From Szabonella sp046295215 (lineage in GTDB: Bacteria; Pseudomonadota; Alphaproteobacteria; Rhodobacterales; Rhodobacteraceae): a DNA stretch of 64,000 nucleotides. The notes under the pieces are model-generated. The model had not been told where the DNA came from and did no database searches. It worked only from the letters and a program-made list of their open reading frames with translations. Where the stretch lies: positions 1 through 64,000 of the forward strand of contig JBKBNP010000009.1 in the NCBI GenBank assembly GCA_046295215.1, given 5' to 3'. The translations under genes were made by a program, and so were the position numbers. This document shows, in pieces, positions 58,519 through 64,000 of the stretch; the stretch's first letter is position 1; each line of letters starts with the position of its first letter.

Positions 58519-59468
58519 GTCAGCACCAGCGACGCGGTATATCCGGCATAGCCGAGCAGGAACAACACACCCACCCCGCGCGTGATGTTGAACCGCCCCA
58601 GAAGGAACGGCACCAGCAGCAGCGATACCCCCGCCATGACCCACAAGTCGCGGCCCAGCATCGCCTCGGGCACCGGAATGGGGCCGACCAGCCCCGCCAC
58701 CCCGATGATGCCCAGAAGGTTGAACACGTTGGACCCGATGACATTGCCCATCGCCACCTCAGCCTGTTTCTTGAAGGCCGCAATCACCGAGGTTGCCAGT
58801 TCCGGCAGCGATGTGCCCACCGCCACCAGCGTCAGCCCGATCACCATTTCGCTGATGCCCATGGCCCGGGCGATGTTGGACGCCCCGTCCACCAGAAAAT
58901 CCGCCCCCAGCGGCAGGCCGATCAGCCCCACAACCAGAAAACAGATGATCTTCCACCAGGCCATCGACGGATCCGCGCCCTCCAGATCCTCGGTGCCATT
59001 CGCCGCCTCGCTCGCCCGATGCGCCATCGCGGTGCGGTAATTGTCCCACAGCATCAGCACCAGCCCGACCAGCAGGATCAGCGCATGTTTCCATGTAATC
59101 GGTCCGAAGAGGCTCACCACGATGAACAGCGCGGTCGCGGCCAGCATGGTGACAAACCCGCGCCCCAGACCCAGACCCGCCGAATGGATCGTCGCGATCA
59201 GCGCGGGCACACCCAGCACCAGCAGGATATTGGCGATGTTCGATCCCACCACATTGCCCAGCGCAATATCGGGGGCCCCCAGCCGCACCGCCTGCACCGA
59301 GACCAGAAGTTCCGGTGCCGAAGTGCCGAAAGCGACCACCGTCAACCCCACCACCAGCGCCGGAATACCCAGCCGCAAGGACAGGTTCACCGCACCGCGC
59401 ACCAGCGCATCCCCGGCCAGAACAAGCAGCACAAGCCCGCCCACGACGAACAGCAGATCCGAAACCAA
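58515..59468 (-). CDS. CaCA-family calcium/sodium antiporter (YrbG-like)
   Basis: A 317-residue cation antiporter with two alpha-repeat motifs: VVAFGTSAPELLVSVQA and the inverted copy VAVGTSLPELATSVIA, each followed by GNVVGSN / GNVIGSN. About ten helices. It exports Ca2+ or another divalent cation using H+ or Na+. The start is TTG at 59468 with AAGGGA seven bases upstream; the preceding gene's TAA ends four bases before. Confidence 0.9.
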   Translation of the reverse strand: MVSDLLFVVGGLVLLVLAGDALVRGAVNLSLRLGIPALVVGLTVVAFGTSAPELLVSVQAVRLGAPDIALGNVVGSNIANILLVLGVPALIATIHSAGLGLGRGFVTMLAATALFIVVSLFGPITWKHALILLVGLVLMLWDNYRTAMAHRASEAANGTEDLEGADPSMAWWKIICFLVVGLIGLPLGADFLVDGASNIARAMGISEMVIGLTLVAVGTSLPELATSVIAAFKKQAEVAMGNVIGSNVFNLLGIIGVAGLVGPIPVPEAMLGRDLWVMAGVSLLLVPFLLGRFNITRGVGVLFLLGYAGYTASLVLT

Positions 59469-59472
59469 GATG

Positions 59473-59685
59473 TTATCCCTTGCCCGTTCCCGGCCGGTCG
59501 CAGACGCAGCCCGATGTGCCGATCACCGGCGCGCCACATTTGATGCAGATCGCGGGCCGTCCCAGCTTGCCGGGTTTCGGCTTGCCGAAAATCGACTTCC
59601 GCGCGATGCCGCCCAGCCAGCCCAGCTTGCCGAACATTGCCAGCACCGCGACCCCGATCAGGAATATCGTGACGACCTTCACCAT
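59473..59685 (-). CDS. Small membrane-anchored zinc-ribbon protein
   Basis: A 70-residue protein: an N-terminal hydrophobic helix (VKVVTIFLIGVAVLAMFG), a basic Lys/Gly/Pro linker, and a C-terminal C-x2-C...C-x1-C cluster (CIKCGAPVIGTSGCVCD). It starts one base after the SppA-type gene stop (TGACATG) and ends four bases before the antiporter start, so all three are one transcript. Function unknown; probably a conserved Rhodobacterales protein, but this could not be checked. Confidence 0.75.
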   Translation of the reverse strand: MVKVVTIFLIGVAVLAMFGKLGWLGGIARKSIFGKPKPGKLGRPAICIKCGAPVIGTSGCVCDRPGTGKG

Positions 59686-59686
59686 G

Positions 59687-60514
59687 TCAGAGCCCGTATC
59701 GCGCCCAGAGCGCGCGTTCCTCCACGGCCTCCAGCCCGGCACCGGCAGCACCGCCCAGACCTTCCGCCGCCGCCCCGCCGAACCGCTGCCAGATCGACCG
59801 GCGCGGCCCGAGGGGCAGCAGGCGCACCTTCTCGCCATAAAGCTCTCGCATCTTCGGCACCAGATGCGCAATTCCGTCGATCAGGCCCAGCGCCACCGCC
59901 TGCTCACCCACCCAGACATCGGCATTGAACAGATCCGCCTCGCCATCCAGCCGCCCGCCGCGCCGCACCTTCACATGGTCGATGAAGGCCGCATGGATCG
60001 GCTCCTGCAAGGCGCGCAGCCGCGCCACATCCTCGGGCTTTTGCGGGAGGAACGGATCGGCCAGCGATTTCGACTTTCCCGCCGTCACCACACGCCGCTC
60101 CACCCCTTGCCGGGCCATCAGTTCGGGAAAGCCGAAACTGGCAAAGATCACCCCGATCGACCCGATGATCGAGGTGCGGTCCGCCCAGATCTGATCCGCC
60201 GCACAGGCCAGCCAATAGCCGCCCGAGGCCGCCACATCCTCGACAAAGGCATGGACCGGCACTTTCTTTTCTTCCGACAGCCGCCGGATGCGCGCCGCGA
60301 TCAGAGAGGATTGCACCGCCGATCCGCCCGGTGAATTGACGATCAGCGCCACGGCGGCCGGTTTGCCGCGCGAAAAGGCCCGCTCGATCAGCGGCGCCAT
60401 CGCCGCATCGTTGAGCGCGGGACCGAACCGTCCCCCCGTTCCGATGGCGCCGGCAAGCCGGATTACCGGGACAAGCGGCGGTTTCTTCATGAAAGGCAGG
60501 ATATTGCGCATCAT
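59687..60514 (-). CDS. S49 family peptidase (short SppA/SohB type)
   Basis: A 275-residue signal-peptide-peptidase-like protease. The Ser nucleophile sits in AASGGYWLACAADQ and the general-base lysine in the AGKSKSLADPF segment, the Ser-Lys dyad of S49 enzymes. LIVNSPGGSAVQ is the other family motif. It is a one-domain form that oligomerises. No clear transmembrane helix at the N-terminus. Two adjacent ATG codons compete as start. Confidence 0.88.
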   Translation of the reverse strand: MMRNILPFMKKPPLVPVIRLAGAIGTGGRFGPALNDAAMAPLIERAFSRGKPAAVALIVNSPGGSAVQSSLIAARIRRLSEEKKVPVHAFVEDVAASGGYWLACAADQIWADRTSIIGSIGVIFASFGFPELMARQGVERRVVTAGKSKSLADPFLPQKPEDVARLRALQEPIHAAFIDHVKVRRGGRLDGEADLFNADVWVGEQAVALGLIDGIAHLVPKMRELYGEKVRLLPLGPRRSIWQRFGGAAAEGLGGAAGAGLEAVEERALWARYGL

Positions 60515-60756
60515 CGGGATGTAGGCCCCCCGAGGCCGGGGAACAAGACGGCGCGCGCACCCGGACCGCGAATATTTGCCCGGAGCGCGCTGCCCGGTCC
60601 ACGGCATCCCGCGTCCCGGTGAAGCAACGGCCGCGTCAACCGGCGCAGAAATCGCCATGTCGCGTCAGGATTGTCGGCCATCCGGTCCAGAATATGTCCC
60701 TCTCACGCCCTTGCCGCAGCCCATTCGGCTGCATCCCCCCTGCACTCCCGGCATTC

Positions 60757-60833
60757 AGCTTGGCAAAAATACCTTCGGGGGGCGGCGGGCGCGCATCGCG
60801 CGCGCGCCGGGGTGGGGGGCGGACACCCCCCCC
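60757..60833. repeat. Dispersed 3'-end element, copy left of the gap
   Basis: CAGCTTGGCAAAAATACCTT then CGGGGGG, a GCGCGC-rich stretch, and GGGGGGCGGACACCCCCC. This is the GAGGTATTT variant in reverse orientation. Lies downstream of the pseudo-caspase gene. Confidence 0.7.
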
Positions 60834-60866
60834 GGTGCCGAGTCACGCCGCGCCGCACTCCCCGCC

Positions 60867-60876
60867 NNNNNNNNNN
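60867..60876. other. Scaffold gap (10 N)
   Basis: Ten undetermined bases between two copies of the dispersed element, most likely an assembly break caused by the repeat. Confidence 0.98.
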
Positions 60877-60910
60877 GCTCCCACCCCCCCCCCCGCCCCG
60901 CAACTCCGTT

Positions 60911-60983
60911 CCACAAAATCCCCGGGGGGGGGGGGGGGCCGCCCCCCGCCCCCGCGCCGGGGTGGGGGGCAGACAGCCCCCCC
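60911..60983. repeat. Dispersed 3'-end element, copy right of the gap
   Basis: A degraded box (CCACAAAATCCCCGGGGG) runs into a G/C tract and ends in GGGGGGC-AGACA-GCCCCCC (60964-60982), a perfect stem with the AGACA loop. Part of the tract may be sequencing artefact. Confidence 0.65.
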
Positions 60984-61004
60984 TTTGCCGATACACGCAG
61001 CGCC

Positions 61005-62705
61005 TCAGTCCCCGAACGGCACGATCCCGCCCGCCAGCAAGGCAACCATCGTCGGCTGGTCCACATATCCGGTGGCGGCCAGATCGCGCGCGGCCTGAAA
61101 CCGCCGGATCGCCCGGCGTGCGCGCGCGTCGAACTGCCCGTCCACCGTGCCGGGGTCATAGCCCAGCCCTTCCAGCCGCCGCTCGATCAGCCGCCGCGCC
61201 AGCGGGTTGAGCCCCAGCGCCGCCTCCGCCGCCTCGGCCCGGGCGCGGTCCTGCCCGCCAGCAGCCGCGGTTTCAAGGTCTGCGATCTGTGCCCCTGCCT
61301 CCGCGGCAAAGGCACCTTGCGGAAACTCGGCCAGATAGGCCCGGAACGAGGCAATCGTCCCCCCGGCCCGCGCCGCATCCCAGGCCGCACGGTCGCGGAC
61401 GGCGGCCTGCGTGCGCCGCCCTTCCTCGATCACGGCTAGCCGGTCGGTCGCAACATCGGCGAACAATCCGTCGGGAAAGCGGCGCAGATAGGCCCGCAGT
61501 CCCGCCTCATCCCCTGCCGCGCCGGTCTGGCTCCAGATAGTGCGGTCCTCCCGCTCCTGCTCGGCCCGGCGCGCCGCCGCCTCGGCCTCCAGTTCCGCCG
61601 CGCGCCGTTCGGCCTGTGCCGCCAGCCGCAGGGTCTGGTCACGGTCAAGAAAGCCCGTCGCCCGCAACCCCTGCCCGCGCTGCCAGGCGGTGATCGCCGC
61701 CCGGCTGCCAGGGCCGAACAGACCGTCGATGCCGCGCGGGTCATGCCCCAGCAGCGCCAGTTGCCGCTGGACCGTGCGCCGTGCGTCCCGGCTCAGGCCA
61801 AGCGCTGCCTCCGCCGCCTGCGCCTGCACCACCGGATCGGCGCGCAGCCGCTCCAGTTCCGACCGCGCCAATGCGGCGAACCGCCCCTGCGGCCAGGCCG
61901 CGACATAGGCCTCGTATCCTGCGATGGTGCCCGCGCTGCGCGCCCGCCCCCAGGCGGCATCTTCCTCGGCGCGCTCGGCTTCGGTCTGGCCCGATGTCGG
62001 CGGCCCCGGTGTCACGGCAACCGGCGGTGCGCCGGAAACCGGCCGGAAGGCCGCACCGCGCGGCAGATAGCCCGACAGCGCCAGCCCGGTCTCCCCCGCC
62101 CCGAGGTTGGACAGGCTCACCCCCTGCTGCACCAGTTTCTGCGCCGCGAACCGCGCCAGCGCCGTGGCATCGCCCGAAATCACCGCCACCCCTTGCGGGA
62201 TGTCGAGACGACCGATCCCCGGTTCCATCCGCCCGGCGCCCAGCGGCAGGCGGGCCGCCTCTGTTCCGATCCCGACCAGAGCCGCCCCCGGATGGGCCGC
62301 AGCAATGTCCAGCACCTCGGCCAGATCGACACCCACGCCCGCCAGCGCCGCCAGATCCGGCGCGCCCGCCTCGACCCCCAGCAGGACCGACCGCGTTTCG
62401 GTGCGAACCACATGGCCGCCCAGCAGGATCACCACCCGGTCCCCCGCCGCCACCTGCCCCAGCAGGTCCGACATCAGCCCGCGCATTTCCTCTGCCGTGC
62501 GATCCCGCGCGAGCGTCACGGTAAATCCCGCCCGCCGCAGCGCCTCGGCCGCATCGGCCAGCCGCCGCGCGCCCGCCACATCGGGCGCCTGCGCATAACT
62601 GCTGTTCGCAAGGATGAGAACCCGGTCCTCTGCCTGCGCTGCCGCCCCCCAGACCAGAACCACCAGCCCCGCCAGCACTCCGTTCCGCACCCGATTTCCG
62701 CTCAT
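61005..62705 (-). CDS. Secreted pseudo-caspase with peptidoglycan-binding and repeat motifs
   Basis: A 566-residue exported protein. Signal peptide MSGNRVRNGVLAGLVVLVWG ending AAAQA. Residues ~30-200 resemble a caspase p20-type (C14) fold (RVLILANSSYA, DRVVILLGGHV with the His), but the Cys-bearing DACR-like segment is ALVGIGTEA, so no catalytic Cys is present. Two peptidoglycan-binding_1 domains follow (GLSRDARRTVQ... and GLNPLARRLIE...) with three short Y-x-x-x-x-P-x-G-x-F-A repeats between and before them. The ATG at 62705 is preceded by GGAGGGGAG; a longer GTG start was rejected. Confidence 0.8.
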   Translation of the reverse strand: MSGNRVRNGVLAGLVVLVWGAAAQAEDRVLILANSSYAQAPDVAGARRLADAAEALRRAGFTVTLARDRTAEEMRGLMSDLLGQVAAGDRVVILLGGHVVRTETRSVLLGVEAGAPDLAALAGVGVDLAEVLDIAAAHPGAALVGIGTEAARLPLGAGRMEPGIGRLDIPQGVAVISGDATALARFAAQKLVQQGVSLSNLGAGETGLALSGYLPRGAAFRPVSGAPPVAVTPGPPTSGQTEAERAEEDAAWGRARSAGTIAGYEAYVAAWPQGRFAALARSELERLRADPVVQAQAAEAALGLSRDARRTVQRQLALLGHDPRGIDGLFGPGSRAAITAWQRGQGLRATGFLDRDQTLRLAAQAERRAAELEAEAAARRAEQEREDRTIWSQTGAAGDEAGLRAYLRRFPDGLFADVATDRLAVIEEGRRTQAAVRDRAAWDAARAGGTIASFRAYLAEFPQGAFAAEAGAQIADLETAAAGGQDRARAEAAEAALGLNPLARRLIERRLEGLGYDPGTVDGQFDARARRAIRRFQAARDLAATGYVDQPTMVALLAGGIVPFGD

Positions 62706-62745
62706 ACCCACTCCCCTCCGTTTCGCCACAGGGGAAGGACGCGCC

Positions 62746-63942
62746 TCAATCGTAGCTGCGCAGATCCTCTATCACCTTGCCATCATTCGGCAAGCTGCCC
62801 GGCGGCACCAGTTCGACCTTGCCCCTGAGTTTCAACGTCTCAAAGATTGTACCCTCATACAACGCCGGATTGGCCGCCCGGGTTTCCACCTTCACGGTCA
62901 TTTCATCCATTTCCCCACGCCGTGTGGCGACAATCCGCGCACGCGCAACCTCCGGATGTGCCGAGACAAAGGCCGCGACCTGCTCGGGGCGCACGAACAT
63001 GCCCTTGATCTTGGTGGTCTGGTCCGCCCGCCCCATCCAGCCCTTGATGCGCCGACCCGTCCGCCCGCAGGGCGATTGCCCCGCCATGAAGGCCGAAAGA
63101 TCGCCCGTCGCAAAGCGGATCAGCGGGTAATCGGGGTTGAGGCTGGTGACCACCACCTCGCCCACCTCCCCCTCCGGCACCGGATCGCCCGTGCCGGGGC
63201 GCACGATCTCCACGATCACGCCTTCATCGAGGATCATCCCCTCCATCGCCGGGGACTCATAGGCGATATTGCCCAGATCGGCGGTGGCATAGCATTGCAG
63301 GCACAGGATGCCGCGATCCGCATAGAGCTGGCGCAAGGACGGAAACAGCGCGCCGCCGCCCACCACCGCACGGGTGATGGCGAGCCGCTCGCCCATCTCG
63401 TCGGCCTTGTCGAGGATCACCTTCAGATAGTCGGGCGTGCCCGCATAGGCCGTCGAGCCCACATCCACCGCCGCACGCACCTGCAATTCGGTCTGCCCGG
63501 TGCCCGCAGGCAAGACCCGCGCCCCCACCGCCCGGGCGCCGCTCTCAAAGATCATCCCCGCCGGGACAAGATGATAGGAAAAGCAGTTCTGCACCGTATC
63601 GGCAGGCCCGATCCCCGCAGCATGCACGAACCGCCCCATCCGCCACCAATCGGGACCGCTGCCCCCCGGTTCATAGATCGGCCCCGGCGACTGGAACACA
63701 TGGGTCACCGCCCCGGTGTAAAGCCCGCCGAAGGGCGGGGCCGCGCGCTGCCAGTTCGTCAGATCCGACTTGCGCAGAACCGGCAGGGCCGCCAGACCGG
63801 CAAGGCTGTCGATCCGCGCGCCCTCCAGATGCCGCCCACCCGGCCGCGAAGCCGCCAGCGCCACACAGTCGCGCAGCGCCATCAGGTGATCCGCCTCGCG
63901 CGCATCTGGCGACCGGGTTTCCAGCGCGTCGAAATGGGTCAT
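62746..63942 (-). CDS. Phenylacetate-CoA-ligase-like AMP-dependent enzyme
   Basis: A 398-residue member of the adenylate-forming superfamily, PaaK branch. VLRKSDLTNWQRAA is the typical early segment, TPDYLKVI and LQCYATADLGNIAYE match the ATP/acyl-binding core, and GRADQTTKIKGMFVRPEQV is the hinge region with the catalytic Lys-bearing C-terminal domain behind it. It likely forms an acyl-CoA from an aromatic or aliphatic acid. In other bacteria such genes sit next to branched-chain-type ABC transporters. GGGGGAG precedes the ATG by eight bases. Confidence 0.88.
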   Translation of the reverse strand: MTHFDALETRSPDAREADHLMALRDCVALAASRPGGRHLEGARIDSLAGLAALPVLRKSDLTNWQRAAPPFGGLYTGAVTHVFQSPGPIYEPGGSGPDWWRMGRFVHAAGIGPADTVQNCFSYHLVPAGMIFESGARAVGARVLPAGTGQTELQVRAAVDVGSTAYAGTPDYLKVILDKADEMGERLAITRAVVGGGALFPSLRQLYADRGILCLQCYATADLGNIAYESPAMEGMILDEGVIVEIVRPGTGDPVPEGEVGEVVVTSLNPDYPLIRFATGDLSAFMAGQSPCGRTGRRIKGWMGRADQTTKIKGMFVRPEQVAAFVSAHPEVARARIVATRRGEMDEMTVKVETRAANPALYEGTIFETLKLRGKVELVPPGSLPNDGKVIEDLRSYD

Positions 63943-63956
63943 CGCATGCTCCCCCC

Positions 63957-64000
63957 TCACGCCAGCCACCGTTTGCGGCGGCGATAGCTGCGCACATCGC
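63957..64000 (-). CDS. C-terminal end of an upstream gene, possibly an ABC transporter ATPase
   Basis: Only the last 14 codons before a TGA are in the window, translating DVRSYRRRKRWLA. A tail of this basic type is seen, from memory, on LivG-like ATPases next to PaaK-like ligases, which would fit the ligase 14 bases downstream. The identification is tentative because so little sequence is present. Confidence 0.4.
   Translation of the reverse strand, partial: DVRSYRRRKRWLA

Larger units (their letters stand above)
60515..61004. other. 490-bp intergenic region with two repeat copies and a scaffold gap
   Basis: Holds two copies of the dispersed element flanking ten N. The remaining ~240 bases next to the peptidase gene carry its promoter region but no recognisable gene or RNA. 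The G and C tracts next to the gap are likely unreliable. Confidence 0.65.

Overview
The window is a high-G+C chromosome segment whose gene content and dispersed intergenic repeats point to an alphaproteobacterium of the order Rhodobacterales (Rhodobacter/Paracoccus relatives). Coding is dense and many genes overlap by ATGA or are spaced as TGACATG. There are no rRNAs, no tRNAs that I could find, no CRISPR array, no transposase and no phage genes. Two runs of ten N (32916-32925 and 60867-60876) are scaffold gaps, each inside G/C-rich repeat sequence.

Left third (1-28.6 kb), accessory catabolism. After the tail of an HPP/CBS membrane protein comes a long minus-strand locus. Read in its own direction it holds a hydantoinase-type amidohydrolase, a LivK binding protein, an iron-type alcohol dehydrogenase starting at TTG, an AraC regulator, and then a tightly overlapping run: livH, livM, livG, a LivF ATPase fused to a Tm-1-like (UPF0261) domain, a PEP-hydrolase-type TIM barrel, a 937-residue flotillin-like protein with a 44-residue repeat coiled coil, two SRPBCC proteins, a four-gene molybdenum hydroxylase (FAD subunit, 2Fe-2S subunit and a molybdopterin subunit split in two), a MoxR ATPase, a CoxE-like VWA protein, a metal-dependent hydrolase, an MBL-fold hydrolase and an SMP-30/isochorismatase fusion. 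The likely logic is uptake of a small organic (perhaps N-heterocyclic) compound, membrane-associated hydroxylation by the Mo enzyme, and stepwise hydrolysis of the products. The substrate cannot be read from the sequence. A divergent plus-strand set (VOC protein, Asp/Glu/hydantoin racemase, glycosyltransferase) fits hydantoin-type chemistry.

Middle (28.8-48.4 kb), mixed housekeeping: AMP nucleosidase, HU, two EamA transporters, an FMN reductase, a Hint-domain protein, an unknown polytopic membrane protein with two TetR-type operators upstream, smpB, 3-mercaptopyruvate sulfurtransferase, an aromatic/aspartate aminotransferase, glnK-amtB, a class A PBP, RidA, a glycerophosphodiesterase, a DUF482 acyltransferase, a GST, a pterin dehydratase and RNase D.

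Right (48.5-64 kb), mainly conserved genes: peroxiredoxin, ferredoxin-reductase-like flavoprotein, rsmD, a HAD phosphatase, pgsA-moaD-moaE, epmA divergent from efp, uvrC, a pteridine-reductase-like SDR, a CaCA antiporter, a small zinc-ribbon membrane protein, an S49 peptidase, a secreted pseudo-caspase/peptidoglycan-binding protein, a phenylacetate-CoA-ligase-like enzyme, and the last codons of a further gene.

At least ten copies of a composite intergenic element (a conserved GAGGATATTT- or GAGGTATTT-type box plus a G5-7/C5-7 hairpin, often with loop AGACA) sit at the 3' ends of genes across the window.
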